A stretch of 64,000 nucleotides of DNA from CAVUAT01 sp963848045. Its GTDB lineage: Bacteria; Actinomycetota; Thermoleophilia; Solirubrobacterales; 70-9. The notes below the pieces were generated by a model. It saw nothing but the letters and a program-made list of their open reading frames with translations. It was not told the origin of the DNA and ran no database searches. The position numbers and the translations under genes are program-made. Every line of letters begins with the position of its first letter. Positions within the stretch are counted from its first letter, which is position 1. The stretch covers positions 372,001 to 436,000 of the forward strand of contig CAWKCC010000004.1 in NCBI GenBank assembly GCA_963848045.1. The letters are read 5' to 3'. Shown in pieces: positions 50,253 through 59,526 of this stretch.

Positions 50253-51686
50253 CTACCTCACCAGCTCCCGGGCGGATGCCGTGAGCACAGCATCTGAATC
50301 CGACAGGCTGCCGTCGGGCTCCTGGATCTTCTCGCCGAGCCTCTGCATCTCCGGCATGAAGATGTCCTCGGTGTACTCGCCCACGTCCAGCCCTTCGAGC
50401 TCGACCTCAGCGGGCACCCGCAGCAGGTTGAACTTCTTGAGGATCCAGGACGCCAGCCAGCCGCTGAGGAAGCCGAGCGGCAGGAACGTCGCCAGGCCCA
50501 TCAACTGGCCGCCGATCGAGCTGTCCACGTTGTTGAGGCCGGTCGGATACCCCGCGGCGAAGATCCCCACCCAGAGGATCCCGAGGATGCCCGCGACGCC
50601 GTGGACGGCGATCGCGCCGACCGGGTCGTCCACGCGCATCTTGGTCTCGAGCCACTGTGCCGACCAGTACGCGAGCGCGGCGGTGACGATCGCCAGCAGG
50701 AAGCCGAGCGTCGGCGCATAGATGTCGGCGCCGGCCGAGACGCCGATCACGCCGGCGAGGCCGCCGGAGACCGTCCAGAACGGGTCTCCTCGGCTGACGA
50801 AGTAGCCGCCGATGAAGCCGCCGGCGAACCCGAAGGTGATGATCATCGAGATCGAGCCGAGAGTCGTCGGGCTCAGGTAGATGTTCGCCCAGCCGGGGAA
50901 GGCGGTCGAGGCGATCACCAGGCAGGCCGCGTAGAAGCCGTAGAACCCGGTGAAGATCAGCATCAGCCCCATGATCGACATGTGGGTGTTCTGCGGCCTG
51001 AAGACTCGGGTCAGGCCATCCTTCGTGTACTTGCCGATCCGCGGCCCGAGGTTGAAGACGACTCCCAAGGCGAACGACCCGGCGATTCCGTGCACGACCA
51101 TCGACGCGATCGCGTCGTGGAAGCCGAAGCGCAATGTCAGCCAGCCGCCGGCGCTCCAGCCCCAGGCGGCGTCCAGGATCCAGACGGCCGAGCCGAGCAG
51201 GACGGCGAGCAACAGATAGGCGGACGTCCGGATCCGCTCGAGCGTCGCCCCGGACATGATCGAGGCGGTCGTCCAGCTGAACAGCAGGAACGCCAGGAAG
51301 AAGATCAGGTTGATGTTGTCGGTCAGGTTCGGGCCGAAGTTGTCTGACCACGGGATCCCCCCGGCACATACCCCGCTGGTGAAGTCGGAGCTGTTGGGGC
51401 CGATCGGCAGGCCGGGCTGGTTGCAGTTGTAGATCCACCAGCCGAAGTAGTAGAAGCTCGGCGTGACGACGGCGATCGTGAGGATGTTCTTCATCGCCGT
51501 GGCCATCACGTTCTTGCGACGGACGGCGCCGGCCTCGTAAGTCATGAAGCCGACATGGATGAGCCACATGACCACGACGGTCCAGAAGTAGAACTGCTCG
51601 GCGACAATCGCGGTATCGAGGTTCAGGCCCTCTGCGGGGGCGGCCTCCTCGAGCGTCTCGACCTGGGCGATGAGTATGTCGATCAT
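50253..51686 (-). CDS. amt: Ammonium/methylammonium transporter
   Basis: A 477-residue Amt/Rh-family channel with about eleven TM segments. The pore's twin histidines lie in MVVHGIAGS and IAVHGVAGI, and WGWSAGGWL resembles the outer vestibule. The C-terminus is long and acidic. GAGGGAGCGAGG precedes ATG 51686. No glnK/PII gene is adjacent, unlike most amt loci; three small membrane proteins follow instead. Near the methylamine island it may also move methylammonium. Divergent to a GAF-PucR regulator. Confidence 0.92.
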   Translation of the reverse strand: MIDILIAQVETLEEAAPAEGLNLDTAIVAEQFYFWTVVVMWLIHVGFMTYEAGAVRRKNVMATAMKNILTIAVVTPSFYYFGWWIYNCNQPGLPIGPNSSDFTSGVCAGGIPWSDNFGPNLTDNINLIFFLAFLLFSWTTASIMSGATLERIRTSAYLLLAVLLGSAVWILDAAWGWSAGGWLTLRFGFHDAIASMVVHGIAGSFALGVVFNLGPRIGKYTKDGLTRVFRPQNTHMSIMGLMLIFTGFYGFYAACLVIASTAFPGWANIYLSPTTLGSISMIITFGFAGGFIGGYFVSRGDPFWTVSGGLAGVIGVSAGADIYAPTLGFLLAIVTAALAYWSAQWLETKMRVDDPVGAIAVHGVAGILGILWVGIFAAGYPTGLNNVDSSIGGQLMGLATFLPLGFLSGWLASWILKKFNLLRVPAEVELEGLDVGEYTEDIFMPEMQRLGEKIQEPDGSLSDSDAVLTASARELVR

Positions 51687-51911
51687 CCTCGCTCCCTCTC
51701 CCTCGCTCGGCCCCTACGGGGCATGGGGACTTTCACGGCACGAACGTGACAAATCCAGCGACGGCCGAAACCTATTCGCACGGGGACGGCACGCGCAATA
51801 GGCGATCACACATTTTTCGCCCGCTGGGACAGTAGGGTGCGCACATAAGCGGCGCGGTCGTACCCGGAATCAAGCGTCTCGCGCCGGACACACGGGACAA
51901 GGAGGGCGCCA
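51687..51911. promoter_or_regulatory. Divergent control region between amt and the PucR gene
   Basis: 225 bases without a gene. A short palindrome CACGAACGTG and a distant 6-bp pair CCTATT/AATAGG are seen. No GlnR box (GTNAC-N6-GAAAC) could be found, and no clear promoter was assigned. Confidence 0.4.
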
Positions 51912-53720
51912 GTGGCTTTGAAGTCGGTCGCCGAGGTGGAGGACGCGGACGCGCTTCGCGAGGCGCAGCGCGAGAACGAGACCCTCTACGCGGTCATCCA
52001 GACCGTCTCCTCATCGCTCGATCTCGACCGCGTCCTGGGCGGCATCGTCGACATCGCCACCGACGCCACCGGCTGCCATGCCTGCTTCATCTACTTCGTC
52101 GAGGGCAGCCGGCTCGTGCTGAGGGCGGCGTCGCCGCGCTACTCGGGTGTGGTCGGCAAGGTCGAGCTGGGCGTCGACGAGGGCCTCGCCGGGCTGGTCG
52201 CGCGCACGAAGACACCGGAGTTCATTCCCGAGAAGGCGATGGAAGACCCCCGGATGAAGTACATCCCCGAGCTCGACGAGGAGCAGTTCCAGTCCATGGT
52301 CGCCGTGCCGATCCTCGCCAAGGCCGGCGGCGTGATCGGGGTCGTCGTGCTGCACACCGCCGCGCCACGCGAGTTCGAGCAGGGCGCGCTCAACTTCCTC
52401 GTGCACACCGCCTCGCTGGTGGCCGGCGCGATCGAGAACGCCCAGCTCTACCAGGAGACCAGCCGCAGGGTGCAGGCGCTTACCACCCTCACCGAGCTCA
52501 GCCAGGCGCTCGCCGAGGTGACGACTCTCGACGAGCTCTACGCGGTGGTCACGGCGGGAGCCCGCAAGCTGCTGGGCGCCGACGAATGCCAGATCTACCG
52601 GCTCGACGCCGAGGACGACGAGCTGGTGCTGGCGGGCTCGAACCCCGGCGGATCGCGCGCGCCGAGCACCCGGCCCGGCGGCACCGGCCTGGTGCTCGAG
52701 TTGATGCGCCGCGCCGGCGGCCGCGGGCGCTCCGGGCGCCGCCGGGCCGCCCGCGAGCTCTGGTCCGACGCCGCCGAGGACGAGCTTCTGCTGGCGCCGC
52801 TGGTCGCCGGCGACGAGCAGCTCGGCATCGTCTGCTGCCTCGCCGCGGACGGGCAGTTCAAAGAAGAGGACGCCGAGCTGCTGGGGGCCGTCGCCAACCA
52901 GACCGCCGTGGGGCTGAAGAAGGCGGAGCTGATCGAGCGGCTGACCGAGCAGAACATCGTCAAGGACATGTTCGACGCGCTCGCCGGCGGCTCGGTCGAG
53001 GCCGCCGAGGTCAAGGCCCGCGAGGCGCGCTGCGACCTCAGCCAGCCCCACGTCTTCATTCACGTCGAGCGGGCTCCCAGGGCCAGCTCGGGGGCCCCGG
53101 CCTCAACGGAGCTCGCCTCGCGGCTCGAGGTCGAGCTTCGGAAGCTGGGGCTGCGCGCCTTCGTCGACGCTCGCCCCGACCGCGTCAGGGCACTGGCGAC
53201 CCTGCCGCCCGGGCAGGCAGGGGAGGTCGAGCGGCTGCGAGCGGGCTGCGAGCCGCTGGGCCGGGACGAGGGGCTGGTGGTCGGGCTGAGCGAGGTCGAC
53301 CACGGCGCCACGGGAGCCCGCAGGCGCATTCGCGAGGCGGCCGACGCCGCGCGCATCGGCAGCTCTTTGGTTCCCGAGGGGGGCGCGGTCTCCTACGAGC
53401 AGCTCGGCGCCTACCGCTACCTGGTGCACCTCGAGCTCGACGACGCCCCCAACGACCGCTACCGCGCCTCGGTCGAGAAGCTGAGCGACTACGACTCCCG
53501 TCGCGGCACCCGCCTGGTCGAGACCCTCGAGCAGTTCCTCTCCGACCGCGGCAGCGTCACCGCCAGCGCGCGGACGCTCTACGTTCACCCCAACACGGTG
53601 CGCCAGCGCCTCGACCGAATCGAGCGGGTCGCCGACCTCGACCTCTCGAACGAGGACCTGCTCTCGATGGAGCTCGCCCTGAAGCTGGTGCGCCTGCACC
53701 GGGCGCGGGCGGGCCAGTAG
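51912..53720 (+). CDS. GAF-GAF-PucR family regulator
   Basis: A 602-residue regulator: first GAF domain at about 20-170 (FIPEKAMEDPRMKYIPELDEEQFQSMVAVPI), second at about 185-335, and a PucR C-terminal HTH ending SVTASARTLYVHPNTVRQRLDRIERVADLDLS. PucR proteins control purine and amino-acid nitrogen use, and GAF domains bind nucleotides or other small ligands. It diverges from amt, so control of ammonium or methylammonium uptake is likely but unproven. The GTG-like region upstream lacks a clear Shine-Dalgarno; the start is the best available. Confidence 0.88.
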   Translation: MALKSVAEVEDADALREAQRENETLYAVIQTVSSSLDLDRVLGGIVDIATDATGCHACFIYFVEGSRLVLRAASPRYSGVVGKVELGVDEGLAGLVARTKTPEFIPEKAMEDPRMKYIPELDEEQFQSMVAVPILAKAGGVIGVVVLHTAAPREFEQGALNFLVHTASLVAGAIENAQLYQETSRRVQALTTLTELSQALAEVTTLDELYAVVTAGARKLLGADECQIYRLDAEDDELVLAGSNPGGSRAPSTRPGGTGLVLELMRRAGGRGRSGRRRAARELWSDAAEDELLLAPLVAGDEQLGIVCCLAADGQFKEEDAELLGAVANQTAVGLKKAELIERLTEQNIVKDMFDALAGGSVEAAEVKAREARCDLSQPHVFIHVERAPRASSGAPASTELASRLEVELRKLGLRAFVDARPDRVRALATLPPGQAGEVERLRAGCEPLGRDEGLVVGLSEVDHGATGARRRIREAADAARIGSSLVPEGGAVSYEQLGAYRYLVHLELDDAPNDRYRASVEKLSDYDSRRGTRLVETLEQFLSDRGSVTASARTLYVHPNTVRQRLDRIERVADLDLSNEDLLSMELALKLVRLHRARAGQ

Positions 53721-53732
53721 TGCAGGGCCCGC

Positions 53733-53963
53733 CTAGGCGGTGCGGCTCGAATGCCTGCGATACAGCAGCCAGGCCCAGAAGATCCCGAAGCCGATCACGT
53801 TGGTGAGCAGGACCATCAGCACCCACCACGCCTTCCAGAGAAACGGAAGGTCCTTCTCCTTCGAGAGCTCGTATCCCGTTAGGTAGCACATGATCAGCAG
53901 GGTGACCACCAGGAACGGCGGCGCCTGTCCGGTGAGGATGAAGAGAGCCATCGGCGCGGGCAT
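53733..53963 (-). CDS. Small two-TM membrane protein (PLDc_N-like)
   Basis: A 76-residue protein with two TM helices (PPFLVVTLLIMCYLTGYEL and KAWWVLMVLLTNVIGFGIF) and a basic C-terminus (YRRHSS). The second helix resembles the phospholipase D N-terminal (PLDc_N) membrane module that often occurs alone in actinobacteria. ATG 53963 or ATG 53951 may be the start; neither has a strong RBS. It ends 12 bp from the PucR gene, convergent. Confidence 0.55.
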   Translation of the reverse strand: MPAPMALFILTGQAPPFLVVTLLIMCYLTGYELSKEKDLPFLWKAWWVLMVLLTNVIGFGIFWAWLLYRRHSSRTA

Positions 53964-54091
53964 CGTATATCGGTGCCGCCCGAATGGGTGAGTGGAGCCC
54001 GGCGCCGGGCGGAGCTGATCCGCCAGAACCAGCGCCGCGTCTGATCTGCCGAGCAGCCGGCGGGGCGTGCGCCCGGCGCCGGCGCTGAAGA

Positions 54092-54165
54092 TCGGGGCGC
54101 CCGGATTCGAACCGGGGACCTCTGCCACCCAAAGGCAGCGCGCTACCAGGCTGCGCCACGCCCCG
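54092..54165 (-). tRNA. tRNA-Pro (TGG)
   Basis: Minus-strand cloverleaf: acceptor CGGGGCG/CGCCCCG, D-arm GCGCAGCCTGGTAGCGC, anticodon arm CTGCCTTTGGGTGGCAG with anticodon TGG, T-arm CCGGTTCGAATCCGG, discriminator A. CCA is not encoded. Confidence 0.97.
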
Positions 54166-54193
54166 TGCGGGACGAGTCTAGGCTTCGCGCACC

Positions 54194-55450
54194 GTGGCCG
54201 GGGTCGAACCTCTCGAAGCGTTGCACTACGACCTCGACGTCGTGGGCCCGCTCGGCGATGTGACGGCGCCCCCCTATGACGTGATCGACCAGGAGCGGCG
54301 GGCCGAGCTGCTCGCGCGCTCTGCCCACAACGTGGTCCGGCTGGACCTGCCGGAGGACCCAGGCGGCGGCGACCCCTACGAGCACGCGGCGAGGCTGCTG
54401 GGCGAGTGGAGGCGCGACGGCGCGCTGGTCCGTGATGCGGCGCCCGCGCTCTGGGCGCTAAGCCAGGACTACACCGCCCCCGATGGCCGCCCGCTGAGAC
54501 GGCGCGGCTTCCTGGCGCGGGTGCGACTGGCCGAGTACGGGGAGGGCGTGCGGCCCCACGAGCGCACCCAGCCCGGGCCCAAGGAGGACCGCCTGCGCCT
54601 CACACGCGCCACCCAGCACAACCTCTCCCCGATCTTCTCCCTCTACCCCGGTGACGCCTGGCCGCTGATCGAGCCCGCAACCGAGGGGGAGCCATGGGGC
54701 CAGGCGACCGACGACGACGGCACGACCCACCGCGTCTGGCGGGTCGGCGACCCCGCCGTGCACGAGCGGGTCGCGGCCGAGCTCGCCGACGCCGAGCTGT
54801 TGATCGCCGACGGCCATCACCGCTACGAGACCGCGCTCGCCTACGCGCGCGAGCTGGGCGGCGAGGGCGCCCACGACTTCGTGCTGATGGCCCTGGTCTC
54901 GCTCGAGGACCCCGGCCTGACCGTGTTCGCGACCCACCGCCTGCTCAAGGGCCTCGGCGAAGCTGCCCGCGAGGGGATCCGCGACGCCGCCGGGGCGGGC
55001 TTCGAGCTCACCGAGGTGAGCGAGGCCGAGATCGTCCCCGGCCCCGGCGAGCCCCCCGTCAGCTTCGGCTACATGGACGCGCACCACCTGAAGCCCTGGC
55101 GCCTGCGCCTCAACGCCGCCGGCGCCGCGGCGCTGGACGAGATCCTCGGCGCGCGCTCCGCCGCCTACCGCCGGCTCGACGCCGGGGCGCTGGAGGAGCT
55201 GTTCCTGAAGCGCGCGGTGGGCCTCAGCGCCGCAGAGATCGCCGCCAAGAAGGGGCTCGGCTATACGCCCGACCGCGAGCAGGCGCTCGCGAAGCTGCGG
55301 GCGGGCGAGTGCGACGCCGTCTTCTTCCTTCGCCCCACGCCGGTCGAACAGGTCCGGGAGGTCGCCGCGGCCGGCGAGACGATGCCTCCCAAGTCCACCT
55401 TCTTCTTCCCCAAGCTGCTCACCGGCATCGCCTTCAACCCGCTGACCTAA
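54194..55450 (+). CDS. DUF1015 family protein
   Basis: A 418-residue DUF1015 protein. APPYDVI near the N-terminus, HERTQPGPKEDRLRL, LLIADGHHRYETALAY and the C-terminal MPPKSTFFFPKLLTGI are the family's conserved blocks. The fold is thought to resemble a ParB-related enzyme, with a possible nucleotide or serine-phosphate role, but no function is proven. GTG 54194. Followed by cobalamin adenosyltransferase after 10 bp. Confidence 0.85.
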   Translation: MAGVEPLEALHYDLDVVGPLGDVTAPPYDVIDQERRAELLARSAHNVVRLDLPEDPGGGDPYEHAARLLGEWRRDGALVRDAAPALWALSQDYTAPDGRPLRRRGFLARVRLAEYGEGVRPHERTQPGPKEDRLRLTRATQHNLSPIFSLYPGDAWPLIEPATEGEPWGQATDDDGTTHRVWRVGDPAVHERVAAELADAELLIADGHHRYETALAYARELGGEGAHDFVLMALVSLEDPGLTVFATHRLLKGLGEAAREGIRDAAGAGFELTEVSEAEIVPGPGEPPVSFGYMDAHHLKPWRLRLNAAGAAALDEILGARSAAYRRLDAGALEELFLKRAVGLSAAEIAAKKGLGYTPDREQALAKLRAGECDAVFFLRPTPVEQVREVAAAGETMPPKSTFFFPKLLTGIAFNPLT

Positions 55451-55460
55451 GATCGCTCCC

Positions 55461-56042
55461 GTGGTGAAGATCTACACGCGCAAGGGCGACGACGGCACCA
55501 CCTCGCTGTGGTACGGCGGCCGCGTGCCCAAGCACGACGCCCGCACCGAGGCCTACGGCTCGGTCGACGAGGCCAACTCGCAGCTCGGCGTTGCCCGCGC
55601 GCTCTGCGCCGAGCGGAGCGAGCCCGGGCTCGCCACCGACATCCTGGGCCTGCAGCAGGAGCTGTTCGTCGCCGGCGCCGAGCTGGCGACCGCGCCCGAG
55701 GCCTCCGAGCGCCTCGAGGACGGCGTCAGCCGCATCACCGAGGCGATGGTGGAGGAGCTGGAGGCCGCCATTGACCGCTACATGCGCCAGGTGGACCTGC
55801 CGCCGCAGTTCGTGATCCCGGGAGGCACGGACCTCTCGGCGGCACTCGACGTCGCACGCGCGATGTTGCGCCGCGCCGAGCGCCGCGTGGTGCACTTGCG
55901 CGACAGCGAGGGCCTCGGCTCCGAGGTGGTGCTCGCCTATCTCAACCGGGCCTCCGACCTGTTGTTCGCGATGGCCCGCTTCGCTGACGAGCCCAACCCC
56001 CGGATGTTCGAGGGACGACGAAAGGACTCAGAGGATGCCTAG
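55461..56042 (+). CDS. PduO-type cob(I)alamin adenosyltransferase
   Basis: A 193-residue adenosyltransferase. YTRKGDDGTTSLWYGG is the ATP loop, YGSVDEANSQLG the family helix, and FVIPGGTDLSAALDVARAMLRRAERRVV the signature with the key Arg/Asp residues. It makes adenosylcobalamin from cob(I)alamin and ATP. A GTG codon at 55461 starts it. Its end overlaps the OsmC start by 8 bp. Adenosylcobalamin could feed a mutase of the serine cycle's glyoxylate regeneration, though none is in view. Confidence 0.92.
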   Translation: MVKIYTRKGDDGTTSLWYGGRVPKHDARTEAYGSVDEANSQLGVARALCAERSEPGLATDILGLQQELFVAGAELATAPEASERLEDGVSRITEAMVEELEAAIDRYMRQVDLPPQFVIPGGTDLSAALDVARAMLRRAERRVVHLRDSEGLGSEVVLAYLNRASDLLFAMARFADEPNPRMFEGRRKDSEDA

Positions 56043-56439
56043 CGCCATCGCCCGCCGCAGGGACGGATTCGAGCACGAGATCGAGATCCGCGAGCACCGC
56101 CTCACGGTCGACGAGCCTCCCGACAAGGGCGGTACCGACAGGGGGCCGAAGCCGACCGAGCTGCTGGCCGCCTCGCTCGCCTCCTGCACGTCGATCACGA
56201 TCCTGATGTACGCCGAGCGCAAGGGCTGGGAGCTCGGCGCCGTCGAGGTCGCCGTGGACTACGAGGTGCCTTCGGCCGGAGGCTCCCCGAGCCTTCGGTC
56301 GACGATCACGACCCCGGCCGAGCTGACCGACGAGCAGCGCGAGCGCATCCTCACGATCGCCGCCAAGTGCCCCGTGCACAAGACGCTGGCCGCGCAGGAC
56401 GTCGCCATCGAGGACGACCTGCGAACGATCGGGAGCTGA
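56035..56439 (+). CDS. OsmC/Ohr-like redox protein
   Basis: A 134-residue OsmC-fold protein. The two reactive Cys are in ASCTSITIL and KCPVHKTL, the arrangement of OsmC/YhfA peroxidase-like proteins. A catalytic Arg/Glu pair can be guessed but not fixed. It overlaps the adenosyltransferase by 8 bp; the SDR starts 12 bp on. It probably reduces organic peroxides or protects thiols. Confidence 0.88.
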   Translation: MPSAIARRRDGFEHEIEIREHRLTVDEPPDKGGTDRGPKPTELLAASLASCTSITILMYAERKGWELGAVEVAVDYEVPSAGGSPSLRSTITTPAELTDEQRERILTIAAKCPVHKTLAAQDVAIEDDLRTIGS

Positions 56440-56451
56440 GGCGGGCCTCTC

Positions 56452-57270
56452 TTGGATCTCGGGATAAGGGGGCGCCGCTGCGTGGTCACCGGCGCCAGCC
56501 GGGGAATCGGGCTGGCCACCGCCAGGCTGCTCTGCGAAGAGGGCGCCCGCGTGCTGCTGGTCGCGCGCACCGAGCGCGCCGTGGTGGAGGCCGCCGACGA
56601 GTGCCTCGCAGCGGCCTCTCGCGAGGCCTCGGGCGGCGAGGCCGAGTCGTTTGCCTGCGACGTGACCGCGCCCGATGCCGCCGAGCGGATCCTCGCGGCG
56701 GCCGGCGAGCGCTTCGGCCCCTCCGAGGTGCTGGTCAACAACGCCGGCTCCGCCAAGTGGCGCGACCTGGACGAGGTTCCCGACGAGGACTGGTACGCCG
56801 CCTGGGAGCTGAACGTGATGGCGCCGATGCGGCTGATGCGCGCCGCTACCCCCGGCATGCGGGAGCGCGGCTGGGGCCGGATCGTCAACGTCTCCAGCAC
56901 CGCCGGCAAGCGGCCCTCGGCGGCGATGGCCGAGTACTCGGTGGCGAAGGCCGCCGAACTGTCGCTCTCGCGCCTCTATGCCGATCGCTGCGCCCACGAC
57001 GGGGTGCTCGTCAACGCCGTCTGCCCCGGGCCGGTCAGCTCCGAGCTCTGGATGGAGCAGGGCGGCCTGCTCGACCAGGCTCGCCTGCACGGCGGCCACG
57101 AGAGCCGAGGCGACGCCCTCTCAGCGGCGGGGGCGAAGCGCCCGATCGGTCGTCTCGCCGAGGTCGAGGAGATCGCCGCGGCGATCGTCTTCCTCTGCTC
57201 CGAACAGGCCTCCTATGTCTCGGGCGCCGCCTGGAGCGTCGACGGCGGCACCGTGCAGGTGATCATCTGA
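56452..57270 (+). CDS. Short-chain dehydrogenase/reductase
   Basis: A 272-residue classical SDR starting at TTG 56452. VTGASRGIGLATARLL is the cofactor loop, LVNNAGSAKW the NNAG motif, YSVAK the catalytic Tyr-Lys, IVNVSSTAG the Ser strand, and ASYVSGAAWSVDGGTVQV the C-terminal motif. Resembles 3-oxoacyl-ACP reductase-like SDRs; substrate unknown. It lies in a compact series from DUF1015 to the NUDIX gene. Confidence 0.9.
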   Translation: MDLGIRGRRCVVTGASRGIGLATARLLCEEGARVLLVARTERAVVEAADECLAAASREASGGEAESFACDVTAPDAAERILAAAGERFGPSEVLVNNAGSAKWRDLDEVPDEDWYAAWELNVMAPMRLMRAATPGMRERGWGRIVNVSSTAGKRPSAAMAEYSVAKAAELSLSRLYADRCAHDGVLVNAVCPGPVSSELWMEQGGLLDQARLHGGHESRGDALSAAGAKRPIGRLAEVEEIAAAIVFLCSEQASYVSGAAWSVDGGTVQVII

Positions 57271-57317
57271 CGGACGCGCTCCGCGAGCTGCTGCTCGACG
57301 CCTCCGAGGCTGCGGAG

Positions 57318-57824
57318 ATGGATGCTCATGGGCGCACCGAGGCCGCGGTGCTGGTGCCGATGCACGGCTGGCCGCAGGCGCCGGGGCTGGTCTTCACCGA
57401 GCGACGCCACGACCTTCGCCGCCACGCCGGCGAGATCTCCTTTCCGGGCGGGCGCCGCGATCCCGGCGAGGAGCTGGTCGAGACGGCGCTGCGCGAGGCC
57501 GAGGAGGAGATCGGCCTGCGGCCGGCGCACGTCGAGGTCGCGGGGGCGCTGCCGCCGATCGGCACCTTCGTGACCAGCTACAAGGTGCACCCCTTCGTCG
57601 GCCTGATCGAGCCCGGGCTGAGCTTCACCCCCAACCCCGACGAGGTCGAGAGCGTGATCGTCGCCTCGCTCGACGACCTAGTCGCCGGCTTCGAGATGCG
57701 CCGCCTCGTCCGCCGCGGCGTGCCGTTTCGGACCGAGACCTACGAGGTCGACGACACACTGATCTGGGGAGCCACCGCCCGCATCCTCACATTGCTACTC
57801 CGGCGCCTGGGAATGGCTCCCTAG
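57318..57824 (+). CDS. NUDIX hydrolase (CoA pyrophosphatase-like)
   Basis: A NUDIX protein of about 168 residues. The box GGRRDPGEELVETALREAEEEIGL matches GX5EX7REUXEEXGU. EISFPGG before it and RRHAGE are typical of the NudL-type CoA diphosphatases. The start at ATG 57318 is chosen; a CTG at 57267 overlapping the SDR stop would give 17 more residues. Its end overlaps the lipase gene by 30 bp tail to tail. Confidence 0.85.
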   Translation: MDAHGRTEAAVLVPMHGWPQAPGLVFTERRHDLRRHAGEISFPGGRRDPGEELVETALREAEEEIGLRPAHVEVAGALPPIGTFVTSYKVHPFVGLIEPGLSFTPNPDEVESVIVASLDDLVAGFEMRRLVRRGVPFRTETYEVDDTLIWGATARILTLLLRRLGMAP

Positions 57825-58547
57825 CCAGCCGACGAGGTCATCCATGACCCTCCCCTGCTCGGGCTCGTTGAGGATCTCGTGGTAGAGGCCTTCGTAGATG
57901 AACAGCTCCTTGTCGCCTGAGCCGGCGCCGGCATGGACCATGCGCCCGGCCGCCGGCGGCACCAGCTGGTCGCCGGTGCCCAGCATCACCAGCAGCGGCA
58001 TGCGCAGCTCCGCGACCCGCTCCTCGAAGCGCGCGATCGAGGCGGCCAGCTCGGCCACCGTCCGCGCCGGCAGCCGGCGGTGGTGGACGAGCGGGTCCTC
58101 GACGTATTCGCGGACCACCTCGGGGTCGCGGCTGACCGCATCGGCGCTGACCTCGAACACCCCGGCGTTGGGCGCCACCACCGACAGCATCCTGCCCGCA
58201 GCCAGCTCCAGGCGGCTCGCCGACTCCAGCGCGGCCGCCGGGGCCGAAAGCACCAGCCCGTCGATCTCGGTGGGGTGGTCCAGCGCCAGCTGCAGCGCGA
58301 TCGCGCCGCCCATGCTGTGCCCGAGCAGGAAGAGGCTGAGCTGCGGAGCCCGCTCGCGCGCCATCCCGATCAGGTTGACGACGTCGGCGACGGCCGAGTC
58401 CATGCGGCCGATATTCGCCCTGCCGCCCTCGGAACGCCCGTGTCCTCGGTGATCGAGTGCCCAGACGCCGTAGCCGTCTGCGTTCAGCCGCGCGGCGACG
58501 TGGCCGTAGCGGTCGGAGTGCTCGGAGACGCCGTGGGCGATGACCAC
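57795..58547 (-). CDS. Monoacylglycerol-lipase-like alpha/beta hydrolase, start unclear
   Basis: At least 250 residues of a serine hydrolase of the MGL/lysophospholipase type: HGVSEHSDRYGHVA oxyanion region, GHSMGGAIA nucleophile elbow, Asp in GTGDQLVPP and His in GLYHEIL. The first start codon is GTG 58547, but the frame upstream encodes GTFTGAAGERIFWQRWPAVG, the conserved N-terminal strands of this family, with no ATG, GTG or TTG in frame. A rare start, a frameshift or an assembly error must be considered. It lies 3' of the sulfurtransferase on the same strand. Confidence 0.8.
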   Translation of the reverse strand: MVIAHGVSEHSDRYGHVAARLNADGYGVWALDHRGHGRSEGGRANIGRMDSAVADVVNLIGMARERAPQLSLFLLGHSMGGAIALQLALDHPTEIDGLVLSAPAAALESASRLELAAGRMLSVVAPNAGVFEVSADAVSRDPEVVREYVEDPLVHHRRLPARTVAELAASIARFEERVAELRMPLLVMLGTGDQLVPPAAGRMVHAGAGSGDKELFIYEGLYHEILNEPEQGRVMDDLVGWLGSHSQAPE

Positions 58548-58635
58548 CGTCGCCTTCGACTCGCCGACCGCGGGCCAGCGCTGCCAGAAGATCCTCTCCC
58601 CGGCGGCGCCTGTGAACGTCCCCGAGCCGGGCGAG

Positions 58636-59481
58636 CTAGACGTCCTTCTCGATCGGCACGTTGACCAGGTTGCCCCACTCGGTCCAGGAGCCGTCGTAGT
58701 TCTTGACGTCGGACTCGCCGAGCAGCTCGGAGAGCACGAACCAGGTGTGCGCCGAGCGCTCGCCGATCCGGCAGTAGGCGATGATCGGCTTGCCGTCGGA
58801 GATCACGCCCTTGCCCTCATAGAGCTCGCGCAGCTCGTCGGCCGGCTTGAAGGTGCCGTCCTCCTGCACCGCCTGGGCCCAGGGGACGGAGGCCGCGCCG
58901 GGGATGTGCCCGCCGCGCTGGGCGCCCTCCTGCTCGTAGCCGGCCATCGCGATCAGCTCGCCGGAGTACTCCTGCGGGCTGCGCACGTCGACCAGCCGGG
59001 TCTCGGAATCGAGCGCTTTGGAGACCTCGTCGCGCACGGCGCGGATCGAGTCGTCGCCTGCCTTCGCCCCAAACTCGACCGCCTCGTGGGCGGGCACGTC
59101 GGTGCTGGTCTCGCGCTCCTCGGCGATCCACTTCTCGCGCGGGCCGTTGATCAGCTTGACCTTGTCGTGGCCGTAGTAGCGGAAGTACCAGTAGGTGTAG
59201 GCGGCGAACCAGTTGTTGCGATCGCCATAGAGCACGACCGTGTGGTCGTTGGAGATGCCGCGGCTGCCCATCAGCTTGCCGAAGTCCTCGGGGCCCAGGA
59301 AATCACGCTTGACCTGGTCCTGCAGGTCTCCCTTCCAGTCGAAGCCGATCGCGCCCGGGATGTGCGCCTCGGCGTAGAGCGCCGGGTTCTCGTCGACCTC
59401 GACGATCCGGACGTCGTCGTCGTTCAGGTGCTCGGCGACCCAATCGGTCTCGACAAGCACATCATTCGCGTAGTCCGCCAT
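58636..59481 (-). CDS. sseA: Thiosulfate/3-mercaptopyruvate sulfurtransferase (two-domain rhodanese)
   Basis: A 281-residue protein of two rhodanese domains. The first (1-125) is inactive-like with VVLYGDRNNWFAAY; the second carries the catalytic Cys in YCRIGERSAHTWF. CRIGERS matches actinobacterial thiosulfate sulfurtransferases. ATG 59481 has GAAAGGCGAAG upstream. It moves sulfane sulfur from thiosulfate to an acceptor such as cyanide or thiols. The lipase follows with unclear start. Confidence 0.92.
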   Translation of the reverse strand: MADYANDVLVETDWVAEHLNDDDVRIVEVDENPALYAEAHIPGAIGFDWKGDLQDQVKRDFLGPEDFGKLMGSRGISNDHTVVLYGDRNNWFAAYTYWYFRYYGHDKVKLINGPREKWIAEERETSTDVPAHEAVEFGAKAGDDSIRAVRDEVSKALDSETRLVDVRSPQEYSGELIAMAGYEQEGAQRGGHIPGAASVPWAQAVQEDGTFKPADELRELYEGKGVISDGKPIIAYCRIGERSAHTWFVLSELLGESDVKNYDGSWTEWGNLVNVPIEKDV

Positions 59482-59526
59482 CGTTTCTTCGCCTTTCGGT
59501 ATTGACCAAAACCTGATCAGACTTTA

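Noticed and set aside
46382..51806. Shared 9-mer ATAGGCGAT near sgaA (46381) and upstream of the PucR gene (51798)
   Set aside because: Only one side of the sgaA palindrome is shared and a 9-mer can recur by chance; not enough for a common site.
51687..51911. GlnR binding site in front of amt
   Set aside because: GTCAC and GAAAG occur but with 11 bp between them instead of 6.
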